Origin: Hyperoodon ampullatus
Taxonomy: Eukaryota; Chordata; Mammalia; Artiodactyla; Ziphiidae
Reading direction: 5' to 3'
Assembly: GCA_949752795.1 (NCBI GenBank)
Contig: OX457070.1
Location: 35,869,574 to 35,933,573, forward strand
DNA: 64,000 nucleotides
Made by a program: the position numbers and the translations under genes. The notes beneath the pieces are model-generated. The model saw only the letters and a program-made list of their open reading frames with translations. It had not been told where the DNA came from and did no database searches. Every line of letters starts with the position of its first letter. The stretch's first letter is position 1. Shown here piece after piece: positions 1 to 12,084 of this stretch.

Positions 1-60
1 ATAAGAGGGAGTAGGGTCCATATCATACATAATTTATTGCTTGTCTTTGAACCTATATAG

Positions 61-366
61 CAATATTGTCCAATAGAAATACAATGCTGTTAAAAGTACA
101 TCTCAAATTAGATGTTAAGTTTTCATCAGAAATACTTTATCTGTATCTAGATATCATAAAATTTTCAGTTGAAGAAGTAATTTCATGTACCCAAGTTGGT
201 CCATACATTCTTAAAAGTTTTACAATTACTAAACTGAGTATCAGTTTTTAAATTTAAAATTTTTTAAATAAATGAAATTTAAACATTTTTTTCTCAGTCT
301 TACCAGCCATGTTTGAAGAGTTCAATAGCCACACATAGTAGTAGTTACCATATTGGACAGCAGCTG
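61..366. mobile_element. Putative non-autonomous hAT-like DNA transposon (MITE)
   Basis: The left edge carries attgtccaata (65-75) and the right edge carries tattggacag (351-360), which are inverted copies of one another. The interior is AT-rich, has no coding potential, and includes a piece related to the mammalian motif 'agccacat...ggtagctaccatattggacag'. About 300 bp with terminal inverted repeats fits a hAT-type miniature element. I could not find a convincing 8-bp target duplication, and I do not name the family. Confidence 0.4.
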
Positions 367-370
367 TACA

Positions 371-744
371 GCATCAGCACCTCAGGGGTTTTCCAGAAGG
401 CCTTTCTGCATAACAAAAACCTTCAATCTACTTGTCATATACTCTATACTACAATGTATATAAATTAAAGTGTTCATACCTCATTCCTGAGAGCTGAACA
501 AGACAAAATAATTCACTTTAAGTAACTTTTCTGATCCTGAGTACAATAAACTAATCTCAACAGAGAAAAATGGTGCTTCTATTATAATGTTCATCACTTG
601 TGTATTGTCTGTGAAACTAATAAGAGTCAAGCACAGCTTTCTTGATTATATAAAAAAGATTTTTAAATCCCATTTTTATGGTACTTAACCTCTAAACTGC
701 CATCAGAAGTATAGTAACACCATCCATTTTTATGGGCTTTCCCA
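371..744. other. Low-repeat AT-rich DNA, nothing recognised
   Basis: No repeat family, exon signal or long open frame was recognised in this stretch. Confidence 0.5.
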
Positions 745-925
745 TTTTCTAAGTGCTTACCTGCATCATTTTATTATCTCAGCAACCCTAAAAGATAAAC
801 AGGACAGATGTTATGCCCATTTTTTGGATGAAATTCAGAAAGTCTGAGTGCCTTGTTTACATAATTGCATACTCATCAGTGCAACAGCTAGAGTCAGAAT
901 TCAGGTCTTATGATTTTAGCCACCA
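745..925 (-). mobile_element. MIR SINE fragment
   Basis: Read on the minus strand, this follows the MIR core and 3' region: a degraded 'cctcatctgtaaaatggg' block (seen here as cccattttttggatgaaattcag), the 'cacagctagtaag' block, and the 'tcatttaatcctcacaaca' block on the other side. It is strongly diverged, as expected for an ancient mammalian SINE. Confidence 0.65.
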
Positions 926-1020
926 TTTATCAAGTGCATACTATAAACTGGAGAATATGTTGAACACCATGCATTATCTCATTAAATGGTCACAGTAAGC
1001 TTAGATGAAGAAAGTATGAT
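926..1020 (-). mobile_element. Second MIR-like fragment
   Basis: The stretch reading tatcaagtgcatactataaa, followed by cattatctcattaaatgg, matches the reverse complement of a MIR 3' half ('caagcacctactatgtgcca...ttatctcatttaatcc'). It directly abuts the MIR at 745-925 and may be a second insertion or a duplicated piece of the same element. Confidence 0.45.
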
Positions 1021-1154
1021 GCAGAAAGATTGTTACACATAAGTCCTTTTTTCTCAAAGCATGTGTTCGTAACTTCTCTACTGTGCTGAATGTAGAAATG
1101 GACTATTATCAGGATAGGAGAATAAAGGAACCAATCTTCATCAAAAATAAAAAT

Positions 1155-1330
1155 TACTATATACTAACACGTTATTTACCCAGCATAGTGCTAAGCTCTG
1201 CAATTACTGTCATGTTTCACATTTATAACAACCAACCGTAAGAGTTAAGTATTAGTTTTCCCGTTTATAAGTAAGGACAGAGACTCAAAGTGACAGAAGC
1301 AGAATTTAAAACCATTCCTATTTGACTCCT
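1155..1330 (-). mobile_element. Third MIR fragment
   Basis: It shows 'cagcatagtgctaagctctg', then 'cccgtttataagtaaggacagagactcaaag', a clear degraded MIR core in reverse complement. Three MIR pieces within 600 bp mark this as old, little-disturbed DNA. Confidence 0.6.
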
Positions 1331-3225
1331 AATCTCATACTCCAAACCACTTTGCCATTCTGCTTTTTTATTTCAAATCCACTGTAATTTCTCATATTCC
1401 TTAGGGCCTATTGTTACTTTTTACTTATTTTTTGAGTTGTTTTGCTTTTTGTGGGATTTCTTTTTGGGTTTTTTTTTTTGACATTAATAAAAAGATAGAA
1501 GGTTTTCTTTGTCATCTTTGTTTACCATATTATCCTAACAGTGCCAAACGCAAGCAGGTACACCATTTTCATAGCATAATGCAGGAAAGTAGCTTTGAGC
1601 AGTGTGTCATACAATCTCTATAATAACTTTGAGCAGTGAGCTGGAAGATTATAGTACTACTGTGGAACTGAATTTCTTTACCTTAGCCTTTGAGCTGAAC
1701 AGTTCACTCACCTATTCAGTGGTAAACTTCAGCAATTTCTCCAAAGTTAAAGGAAATTGACTTGTTCATTCAGTGGGTATTTTGATTTAAAGATGTATTT
1801 ATAATAACAAAATATGAGATAGAGGCATTATTACAGTAAATTTGCTTATAATGTAGCTAAATAATTTACATTAGTGGAGACCATTAAGTGTGGGTGAAGA
1901 AGAGTGATTGCTTCAGTCAGAAAAATTCTTTCTTCCTACATTACCTGAAATTCTTACAAACTTCTCATTTCATGTTGCCTTAGTAATCAGAAGTAAAAGT
2001 GTTTAGATCTTCATAAAACTTTTTCATAACAAATGGCATGTTAACCTAAGCACTGTAAATACTTCGGGGCAAATTTGTTAAATTTCAGTTAGTTATTTTA
2101 TCTTTATTTTCTAAATTCCAAAATTAGATAGTTACCGTGTTCCTGGTCAGACTGCCTCTAAGAAGGAAGTAAAACAGGTCTGTGCACATACATTCATATG
2201 CAGGGTCAAAGGTGAAGACAAAATGTGAAAGAGAAACATGTTGTTTCTAGTAAAACTCTTTCCTTATCTAGAATTAGGTGTACTCATAAATGTATGCACT
2301 ATAATAATGTGTAGAGATGACTGTTTCATTATTTTTTTAATAAAATTTACAGTTTTTTCAAGCTAATAGTCTAGATATTTGAAATGCATTCATTTAAGCA
2401 GAAGAAATAGCTGGCAAATGTTTTATGTCAGGTGGTATGCATGCTAAGTTTATAACCTTTCTTCTCTTTATTCAATGTAAGTTAACTTGATGTGACAGGG
2501 TGTGATATATCACAGAGATGACTCAGGTCAGGAATTTCAAGAAATCTTAAAAACAATACCTTTTAAAAGGACTTAAATAAATAGTACATAAAGATCTGTA
2601 GAGTATATAGTCTTTTTTTTTTTTTTTTTACCCTGTTATCTATCAAAGAATTGAGTTCAACTGCTTAAACGTTTAGGAAAGTCTTTTACTCAGAAAAAAG
2701 TAAATATTTGCCAATTAGGGTAGGGGAGAAATCTCTAGGTTCCTTTACCGTTAGAGTGCCTACCAGCAGATACATCTGTTTATTTAAAATCTATACATCT
2801 ATTTGTTGACCAAAAAATTCAATGATAAATTTATGTTTCCATCATCTGCTTTTCCTTTTTTTCTGAAGCCTTTGCAATTATATAGCTGTCATTACAAACT
2901 CCTGTCCCAAAGCATGGGGTTTCAACGAAGAATATGGTTAGATCACAAGATTTGCTTCTAAAGGGCTGAATTTTGGTTCCATCATAGGAAAACAAGTGTG
3001 TACTTCAGTAAGTGGTAAAGTATGACATACATTTGGAGGAATGTACATACTGTAAGTTTTCAGCTCAGTAAACATACCCATATAACCATCCAGATAATGG
3101 AAATGAACTTCATCAGCACTCTAAAAAGGCTCCCTTATCCCAATGTCTCACATCTCCAAAGGATAAACATTTCTGACTTCTAGTACTACAAGTCAGTTTT
3201 ATTTGATCTTGTAAGAGAATCATCT
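1331..3225. other. Low-repeat DNA; no gene seen
   Basis: This is AT-rich sequence without a recognised repeat family. It contains a T-run near 2610-2630 and a block at about 2265-2325 resembling 3230-3290. Short open frames (for example 1411-1623) are low-complexity and have no splice context that would support an exon. Confidence 0.5.
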
Positions 3226-4735
3226 GTCCTTCTCTGGAAATAGGTTCACTCATAAATGTATGTACTTTAGTAATGTATGGAGATGACTAGTAGGGTCTTT
3301 TTTGGGCAGGGTTGGGGTCTGACTTATTTCACGTAACATTACTTTTGTGAAATGCACCCATATTATTATGTATATTATTCCATTGTGTATAGCAATGTAT
3401 AACAAAATGTAATCATTTTGTCACTGATGGATATTTCAGTTGTTTCCAGTGTAGGGCTTTTATAAATGTTCTTCTAAATATTCTTTGTGAATATACCTAT
3501 CCATTTCCGCATACATTCAACTTTAGTAGATACCTCCAAAGATTTCTTCAGTAGCTGAAACAATTTACATTTTTGTTATCAGTACATGAGAACTACAGTT
3601 TAGCCTCATCTTTGCCAGCAGTTGTTATCCCCTGCCACCATTTTACTCATTCTGAAGGGTGGATAGTGGTATTACATTATAGATTTAATTTGTATTTCCC
3701 TGATGACTCATGAAATTGAGCATCCAGTTATATGTTTACCGGAAATTTGAGTATGTTTTGTGAAGTGCCTGTCAAGACTTCTGATCATTATTCCACTGCA
3801 TTATCATTCTTTTTTCTTATGATTTTTCAGGAGTCCTTTATATAATCCTGACATATTACTGAAAATATTTTCTACCACTCTTGGGTTCCCTTTTTTGCTT
3901 TTTTAATATTGTATTTTGATGAGCAGAAGTTTTTAGTAGTAATGTGCTACCTTTCCCATTTTTTTTCCATTATGTTGATTACATTTTGTGCCCTGTTAAA
4001 AACAGTTTGTAGAGATATCTTATGTTATAAAGAGATATCTTCTGTTTTCTTTAAGATCTTTGTCTTACCTTTTTTTTTTAAGTCTTTATTGAATTTGTTA
4101 CAATATTGCTTCTGTTTTATGTTTTGGTTTTTTGGCTGCAAGGCATGTAGGATCTTAGCTGTCTGACCAGGGATCAAACCCACACCTCCTGCATTGAAAG
4201 GCAAGTCTTAACCACTGGACCACCAGGGAAGTCCCTGTCTTACCTTTTATATTTAGATCTATAATCCATATAGAATTGGTTTTTGTATACACTGTTGGGC
4301 AGGGTTTTAAAAATGTGTGTTTTAACCAAATGGATATCCACAAGAACCAGCAGAACTTATTTAAAAGATCATCCTTTCTCTATTGCACTGCAGTGGCACC
4401 TTTGTTGTAAATCAGGTAACTACACTATATTATCATTGTTTCAATTACTCTAGATTTGTAAAAGGTCTGGGTTTCTGGTTATCTAAGTCTTCTAGCTTTG
4501 TTTTTGTTCAGAATTGCCTTGACTATTCTTAGTCCTTTGCACTTTCATTTCCATTTTATAAACAACTGTCAATTTACACAAAAAATATTGTTAGGACTTT
4601 AATTGGGTTTGCATTGAATCTATAAAATCAGCTTATGAAGAACTGACATCTTGAGAACATTGAGTCTTCCACATGCTATATGTCTTTCCACTTATTTAAT
4701 TCTTTACTTTTTCTTAATATTTCATAATTTCAAAA
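3226..4735 (-). mobile_element. Old L1 3' half (L1M-type), interrupted by a SINE
   Basis: Read on the minus strand this is L1 sequence from the ORF2 C-terminal region to the 3' UTR. Landmarks include the degraded 'tattccattgtgtatagc' block (about 3378) and the 'gagtcttccacatgctatatg' block (about 4663), seen in antisense. Divergence is high, with many indels, so no reading frame survives. A CHR SINE (4074-4235) splits it. Confidence 0.7.
4074..4235 (-). mobile_element. CHR-type tRNA-derived SINE (short, ggtccagtgg head)
   Basis: The minus strand begins gggacttccctggtggtcca and has the RNA polymerase III B-box-like ggtttgatccctgg. It ends with an AT-rich tail beside the T-run at its left edge. 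A 13-bp target duplication, tgtcttacctttt, flanks it at 4061-4073 and 4236-4248. It is inserted in an old L1. Confidence 0.85.
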
Positions 4736-5364
4736 AAAAAGGAGACTGAGCAGATACATAGAGCATCGAGAGGGAAATAAAGGGCTGCTCATGAGGTTAC
4801 TTAAGAGAGACTATGTTCATTGAAACCAACAAACAAAACTAATAACCAAATTATAGTGGTCCTTGTCTAGTAGTGGCCCATACCTGAACCACCTGTGAAT
4901 TGGTTTCTGTTGTTTATCTGATCTCTGGTTTTTCATTGGTATGATCTTCTCTCTTGGCTTTGCCAGTTATTTTTATTGAATTCAGATTCTTGATTCAAAA
5001 AATTATAGAGTCATCCATAATGTTATATTCCTCTTTCCTTTTCCTCTGCTAGGTAGAAAGAATGACAGATGACAACCTTAATCCAATCAGAGACTGTGCT
5101 AAATTGATGCTGGGTTGTAATTTTGATAAAATTCAGTCTACCTCCAGCCTTCCTCTATATCTATAATGTGTGTGTGTACATACATACATATACAAAGACA
5201 TATATAATAATATTATATGTATTCTATATTATGTAATTCATGTGTCACTAAAATGGAACAGATAAATATTATAAAATTTTGTACAGATTTCTATTTCTTC
5301 TTACATGGAATATTGGTGTGCTGCACACTCTTCCACCCTACCTGAAAGCAAAATTTACTTCTTT
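4736..5364. other. Low-repeat DNA with a short TG/AT simple repeat
   Basis: No gene or family recognised. A (TG)n/(CATA)n/(AT)n simple tract lies at about 5166-5230. Confidence 0.5.
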
Positions 5365-5508
5365 TTTTCTTTACATATTTTTTATTGAATTATAGCTGAT
5401 TTACATTGTTGTGTTAATTACTGCTGTAGAGCAAAGTGATTTAGTTATACCTATATATACATTCTTTTTTTAAATATTCTTTTTCTATTATGGTTTATCA
5501 TACAATAT
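5365..5508 (-). mobile_element. L1 3'-end fragment
   Basis: The sequence 'tttttattgaattatagctgatttacattgttgtg' (in short blocks) is the antisense of the artiodactyl/cetacean L1 terminus, which normally ends '...aactatacttcaataaa'. It stops abruptly where the younger L1 at 5509 begins. Confidence 0.65.
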
Positions 5509-6872
5509 TTTTTTTACATCTTTATTGGAGTATAATTGCTTTACAATGTTAGTTTCTGCCGTGTAAGTGAACCAGCTACATGTATACATATGTCCCCATA
5601 CCCCCTCCCTCTTAAGCATCCCTCCCACCGTCCCTATCCCACCCCTCTAGGTGGTCACAAAGCACCTAGCTGATATCCCTGTGCTACGCAGCTGATTCCC
5701 ACTAGCTATCTATTTTACATTTGGTAGTGTATATATGTTAATGCTACTCTCTCACTTTGTCCCAGCTTACCCTTCCCCCTCCCCATGTCCTCAATATCAA
5801 ATATCCATTTTGAGTTTATTTTTCTGTATGGTGTTAGGAAGTGTTCTAATTTCATTCTTTTCCATGTAGCTGTCCAGTATTCCCAGCACCATTTATTGAA
5901 GAGACTGTCTTTCTTCCCTTGTGTAGTCTTGCCTCCTCTGTCGTAGATTAATTGACCATAGGTTTGTGGGTTTATCTCTGGGCTTTCTATCCTGTTCCAT
6001 TGATCTATATTTCTATTTCTGTTCCAGTACCATACTGTCTTGATTACTGTAGCTTTGTAGTGTAGTCTGAAGTCAGGGAGCCTTACTCCTCCAGCTCTGT
6101 TTCTCTGTCTCAAGATTGCTTTTGCTACTCGGGATCTTTTGTGTTTCCATACAAATTGTAGAATTTTTTGTTCTAGTTCCTTGAAAAATGCCATTGGTAG
6201 TTTGATAGGGATTGCACTGAATCGTAGATTGCTTTGGGTAGTATAATCATTTTCACAATGTTGATTCTCCCAATCCAAGGACATGGGATATCTCTCCATC
6301 TGTTTGTATAGTCTTTGATTTCTTTCATCAGTGTCTTATAGTTTTCTGCATACAGGTCTTTTGTCTCAAGTAGGTTTATTCCTAGGTATTTCATTCTTTT
6401 TGTTGCAATGGTAAATGGGAGTGATTTAATTTCTCTTTTGATTTTTCATTGTTAGTGTATAGGAATGCAAGAGATTTCTGTGCATTAATTTTGTATCCTG
6501 CTACTTTACCAAATTCATTGATGAGCTCTAGTAGTTTCTGGTAACATATTTAGGATTCTGTATGTATAGTATCATGTCATCTGCAAAGAGTGACAGTTTT
6601 ACTTCTTTTCTGATTTGGATTCCTTTTATTTCTTTTTCTTCTGATTGCCACAGCTAAAATTTCCAAAACTATATTGAATAATAGTGATGAGAGTGGGAAC
6701 CCTTGTCTTCCTGATCTTAGAGGAAATGGTTTCAGTTTTTCACCATTGAGAATAATGTTGGCTGTGGGTTTGTCGTATATGGCCTTTATTATGTTGAGGT
6801 AGGTTCCCTCTTTGCCCACTTTCTGAGAGTTTTTATCATAAATTGGTGTTGAATTTTGTCAAAAGCTTTTTC
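5509..6872 (-). mobile_element. Younger L1, 5'-truncated and internally deleted
   Basis: Its 3' terminus is at the T-run 5509-5516, followed in antisense by the cetacean-type L1 3' UTR (acatctttattggagtataa). Around 5795-5803 the 3' UTR jumps directly to mid-ORF2, skipping roughly the last 1.2-1.3 kb of ORF2 compared with other copies in this window. The 5' end near 6872 falls inside the reverse transcriptase region. Lower divergence than its neighbours indicates a younger insertion. Confidence 0.8.
5715..6819 (-). pseudogene. L1 ORF2 reverse-transcriptase remnant
   Basis: Three minus-strand open segments (6577-6819, 6173-6394, 5715-6299) are frame-shifted pieces of L1 ORF2p. The first shows the RT motif [17 protein letters not shown]. 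The FADD catalytic box is intact at 6576-6587 on the minus strand but lies beside a frame break. The last piece carries the post-RT '[18 protein letters not shown]' region and then runs into 3' UTR because of the internal deletion. The protein would be non-functional. Confidence 0.8.
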
Positions 6873-7484
6873 GTGTCTTTTGCCAATTTTGTAATTGGAT
6901 TGTTTGTATTTTTACTGTTGAGTTTTGAGGTTTCTTTATATATTCTAGATGTGAGTCCTTTGTCAGATATGTGGTTTGCAGATATTTTTTCCCAATCTAT
7001 AGCTTGTCTTTTCAATTTCTTGAGATGGTTCTTCACAGAGCAAAAGCTTTTATTTTTGAATAAATCCAATTTATCAGTATTTTCTTTTATACATTATGAT
7101 TTTGGTGTCATATCTAAGAACTCTTCACCAAGCCCTAGGTCCCCCAACTTTTCTTTTGTCTTATCTTCTGGTGTGAAGTTTAGGTCAAGGAACATTTTTT
7201 TTTTTTTTTTTTTTGTCTGTGGCTATCGAGTTGTTCCATCCCCATTTGTTGAAAAGGTGTCCTTATTCCAATGAATTGCTGTTCCACTCTTGTAAAAGGT
7301 CATTTGGTCATATTTGTGTGGGTCTATTTCTGGGCTCTCTCTTCTGTTCCATTGATCTGTGTCTATCCTTTCACCAATATAATAGTCTGGATTACTGTAG
7401 CTATGTAATAAGTCTTGAAAATGAGTAGACTGATACTTCCCTATCCATTATTTTCTTTTCAAAATTATTTTAGCATTTCTATAT
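6873..7484 (-). mobile_element. Older L1 (part 1), host of the L1 at 7485-12573
   Basis: Antisense ORF2 C-terminal sequence, from 'aattttgtaattggattg' to 'ttagcatttctatataaa'. It contains a T-run at 7194-7216 and resumes at 12574 after the inserted L1. Its last 14 bases, ctatataaattttt, are the left target duplication of that L1. Confidence 0.7.
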
Positions 7485-9501
7485 AAATTTTTTATTAAGG
7501 TATAGTTGATTTACAATATTGTGTTAGTTTCAGGTGTACAGCATAGTGATCTAGTTATTTTTTTCAGATCATATTCCATTATAGGTTATTATAAGATATT
7601 GAATATAGTTCCCTGTAATATACCGTAAATTCTTGTTGTTTATATATTTTATATGTAGGAGTTTGTTATCTGTTAATCCCATACTCCTAATTTATCTCTT
7701 CCCCCAAAATTTCCCCTTTGGTAATCATAAATTTGTCTTCTATGTCTGTGAGTCTGTTTTAGTTTTGTACATAGATTCATTTCTATTATTTTTTAGATTC
7801 CATATATAAGTGATATCATATAATATTTGTATTTCTCTGTCTGACTTACTTCACTAAGTACAATATTTTCTAGGTCCATCCATGTTGCTGTAATGGCAAG
7901 GTTTGCATTTGCAAATCTTTTTTTTATGGCTGAGTAATATTCCGTTGTATATATATATATCACATCTTCTTAGCTAGTCATCTGTTGACGGACACTTGGG
8001 TTGTTTCCATGTCTTGGCTGTTATAAATAGTGCTGCTGTGAACACTGGGGTGCATGTATCTTTTCAAATTAGAATTTTTGGTTTTTTCTAGCTATATACT
8101 CAGGAGTGGAATTGTTGGATCTATTTTTAGTTCTTAAAGGAACCTCCATATTGTTCTTCTTAGTGGTTGCACCAAATTACATTCCCACTAACAGTGTATG
8201 AGGGTTCCCTTTTCTCCACATCCTCTCTAGCATTTATTTGTAGACTTTTTGATGATATACATTCTAACTGGTGTGAGGCGATAACCTCATTGTGGTTTTC
8301 ACTTGCATTTCTCTATTAATTAGTGATGTTGAGCACTTTTTTTCATGAGCCTTTTAACCATCTGTATGTCTTCTTTGGAAAAACATCTGTTTAGGTCTTT
8401 TGGCCATTTTTTGATTTGGTTGTTTTTTTTTATATTGAGTTGTATGAGCTGTTTGTATACTTTGGATATTAACCCTCTGTCGGTTTTGCAAATATTTTCT
8501 CCCAGTTGGTAGGTTGTCTTTTCGTTTTGTTGATCATTGCCTTTGCTGTGCAAAAGCTTTTAAGTTTGATTAGGTCCCATTTGTTTATTTTTGCTTTTAT
8601 TTCTTTTTCTTGGGAGACTGATCTAAAAAAATTGTATGATTTATGTTAAAGAATATTTTGCCTATGTTCTCATCTAGGAGTTTTATGGTGTCATGTCTTA
8701 CATTTAGGTCTTATATTTAGCCATTTTGAGTTTATTTTTGTATATGGTGTGAGAGAATGTTCTAATTTCATTGACTTATATGTAGCTGTCCAGCTTTCCT
8801 AACACTTGTTGAAGAGAATGTCTTTTCTCCCTTGTATATTCTTGCCTCCTTTGTTGTAGATTAATTGACCATAGGTGTGTGGGTTTATTTTGGGGCTTTC
8901 TGTTCTGTTCCATTGATCCAGATTATCTGTTTTTGTGCCAGTACCACACTGTTCTGATTACTGTAGCTTTGTAGTATAGTCTAAAGTCTAAGAGGGTTAT
9001 GCCTCCAGCTTTTTTCCCTTCAGATTGCTTTGGCAATTCTGGGTCTTGGGTGCTTTCATATAAATTTTAGGATTACTTGTTTTAGTTCTGTGAATAATGT
9101 CATGGGTATTTTGACAGGGATTGATTAAATCTGTAGATTGCTTTGGATAGTATGGACTTTTAAACAATATTAATTCTTGCAATCCAATGTGTATTTGGAT
9201 GTAGCATCCTGTAGATATAAAGTCCAACTGCTCTGTTGTTTCATTTAGGACCTCTGATTTTCTGCCTTACTGATTTTCTGCCTGGATGATCAGTCCATTG
9301 ATGTCAGTGGGATGTTAAAGTCTCCTACTATTACTGGATTCTTGTCAGTTTCTCCCTTTATGTATGTTACTATTTTATGTATTTAGGTGCTCCTATATTG
9401 GGTGCATCTATGTTAAAGAGTGTAATATCCTCATATCCTCACCTTGTATTGGTTCTTTTATCATTCTATAGTATCCTTTTTTATCTTTCTCTATGGCCTT
9501 T

Positions 9502-9853
9502 TTTGTGTGTGTGTATTTCCTTTTATTTATTTATTTTTGGCTGCATTGGGTCTTTGTTGCTGTGCGAGAGCTTTCTCTAGTTGCGGCGAGCAGGGGCTAC
9601 TCTTCATTGCGATGCACGGGCTTCTCACTGTGGTGGCTTATCTTGTGGAGCATGGGCTCTAGATGTGGCTTCAGTAGTTGTGGCACACAGGCTCAGTAGT
9701 TGTGGCTCGCAGGCTCTAGAGCATAGGCTCAGTAGTTGTGGCGCATGGGCTTAGTTGCTCTGCGGCATGTGGATCTTCCCGGACCAGGGCTCGAACCCGT
9801 GTCCCCTGCATTGGCAGGCAGATTCTTAATCACTGCGCCACCAGGGAAGTCCC
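9502..9853 (-). mobile_element. Long-form CHR SINE
   Basis: The minus strand starts gggacttccctggtggcgca and contains the B box gggttcgagccctgg and repeated 'ccacaactactgagcc' units. It ends 'gacccaatgcagccaaaaat' with a simple-repeat tail. A 9-bp target duplication, atggccttt, occurs at 9493-9501 and 9854-9862. It is nested in the L1 at 7485-12573. Confidence 0.85.
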
Positions 9854-10249
9854 ATGGCCTTTGTTTTTCATTTGTGGTTACCATAGAGTTCAAGTATACT
9901 GACCCATAACACTATCTACTTTCTTTAAACTGACAGTCATTCAAGTTCAAACACGTTTTTAAAAGGGCTACATTTTTATACTCCCCTCCCCCACATTTTG
10001 TGATTTTTGATGTCCTATTTTACATCTTTGTGCTTATCCTTTTACTTTATTGTAGTTATAATCACTTTTACAGTTTTTTGGATTGTTTTTTAATCTACAT
10101 ACTGGCTTACTTAAATGATCTTTAATCCTTTTCTATATTTGTCTTTCCTATTGTGATTTTCCCTTTCCTATAGATTCTTGCTTCTTTTCTATCTAGAGAA
10201 CATCTTTCAATATTTCTTTTAGGATAGGTTTAGTATTGCTATATTCCTT

Positions 10250-10850
10250 TAGTTTTTGCTTGTCTGAGAAATTCTTGTCTCTCCTTTTATTCTAAATGAT
10301 AATCTTGCTGGGTAGAGAGCATCTTACTTTGCAGGTTTTTCCCTTTCAGGACTTTGAATATATCATACTACCTTTTAGCCTGTAATGTTTCTGCAGAGAA
10401 ATCTGCTGATAGACTTATGAGGGTTCCCTTGTAACTGTTTTTCTCTTGCTGCCTTTAGAATCCTATCTTTAACTTTTGCCATTTTAATTATATGTCTTGC
10501 TGTGGGTCTGTTTGGGTTAATCTTGTTTGGGTCCCTCTGTGCTTCCTGTACCTTGATATCTGTTTCCTTCTTTAGGTTTGGGAAGTTTTCAGCCATAATT
10601 TCTTCAAATACATTTTCAATCCTCTTCTCTCTCTCTTCTTCTGGAGCCCCTATTATGGGTAACTTGGAACATTCTATATAATCTCATACATCTTGTATGT
10701 TCTTTTCAATTTTTTTCTTTTGTTTTTCTGTCTTCTGTTCTGATTGGTTGACTTCCATTATTCTATCTTCCATATTACCTAATTGTTCTATTTCATTTAG
10801 TTGGCTCTTCATTGCTTCTGTATTGGTTTCTGTCGTGGCAACTGAATTGT
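10250..10850 (-). pseudogene. L1 ORF1 remnant
   Basis: The 73-residue minus-strand frame at 10375-10596 reads KKETDIKVQEAQRDPNKIN and later HIIKMAKVKDRILKAAREKQ. This is the conserved RNA-binding region of L1 ORF1p (the RRM / C-terminal domain). Upstream on the minus strand (10600-10850), coiled-coil-coding sequence is recognisable but broken by stops. ORF1p binds L1 RNA in ribonucleoprotein particles; this copy cannot make it. Confidence 0.75.
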
Positions 10851-12042
10851 CTATTTTTGATTGGTCACCTTTATAGTTTCTAGTTCCTTGCTACAGTGAT
10901 CTGTGTTTCTGTCAATAAGCTTTCTTAATTCTGTTAGCATTTTTATTACCACCTTTTTGAACTAAGGGTCTGGACTGGTGAGCTCTGTTTCATTATTCTT
11001 TCAGGGGATTACTTTTGTTTTTTTAATAGGGAGTAGTTCCTTTGCCTTTTCATTTAATTAACTTTCTCTGTCTCCATGATTTAGGAGAAAGAGTTACCTA
11101 TTGTGATTTTGAAGGGTGTTTTTATCCGGGAGAATCTTTGTGTTGACTGTGTGTCCAATGTTTTTGGTGTGAGGGCTACTTCTGGTATGGATGCCAGCCA
11201 CATCTTTCCTCAGGGTATGCTGACAGTTATCCCCTTCACAGGGGTTATGGTTATGCAGGGTGTGAGGCAAGGCTTCTTCGTCTCTGCTCTGTGGCTATTG
11301 CTGCCCTGTCAGGGGTGGGGTCTTCTCCCCATTTGTTGGAGTGGGAGCCCTGAGGGTAGGGTTTGATCAGGCTCCACTGCCCTTGAGTGCATGCCCTGCT
11401 CCAAAGGAGGTAAATGCTGAAGGAACTGAGGCCTATGTGGTCACAGAGGACCTAAGTGCCGTCTGTGTAGGCGTCTGGGGTTCCACTTAGAAGCAGCCCA
11501 AGGTCATGTCCCTTTCTCTGTTGTTTTGTCCCAGATATAGAGCAAGGCTGTGATGTGGAGTAGGTTGGGGCTGGGATTTGGAGCACTGTGGCTGCAGGAA
11601 TAAAAGTGGCTGTGCTGTTTACTGCCTGAGATCTGGGCTGCCTCTGTGTCAGTATTTTCCCAGGACCTGTCTGCCCCAAATCTAGCACTAAGCTGTGTTG
11701 TGGAGTCGGTGGAGCTGGGGGCACTCTTGCTGGGAGACAAACCACTGGGTACTCCTAAGTGTGCTGACATTAGCTGCCACCACTCCACTTGGACCACACC
11801 CTAGACCCTCCAGGCTGTCTTTGCATAGCTAGATTGAGTTCTCTCCCAGGGCCTATCTGCCGGAGATTCAGCACTTTGCCGTGGTGTGCTCTTGGGTCGC
11901 TATCCTGTGAGCACACTGACAATGTCGACTGCTGCCCTGCCCCACCCAGGTCATACCCCAGGACCCCTGTCTCTCCATATCTAGAGTGAATCTTTTCCCA
12001 GGGCTTCATTGGCCCAGATCTCACAGCAGGCTGTGGTGTGGA

Positions 12043-12084
12043 GTGAGTGGGGCTAGGGTGTATGTGAGTGGGGCTAGGGTGTAT
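12043..12084 (+). repeat. Perfect 21-bp tandem duplication
   Basis: The 21-bp unit begins gtgagtggggctagggtg and occurs twice without mismatch, at 12043-12063 and 12064-12084. It lies in the L1 5' UTR and looks like a slippage product. Confidence 0.85.

Noticed and set aside
7081..7274. Open frame spanning a T-run in 6843-7274
   Set aside because: It is the antisense of L1 ORF2 with a poly(T) tract, so a shadow frame.
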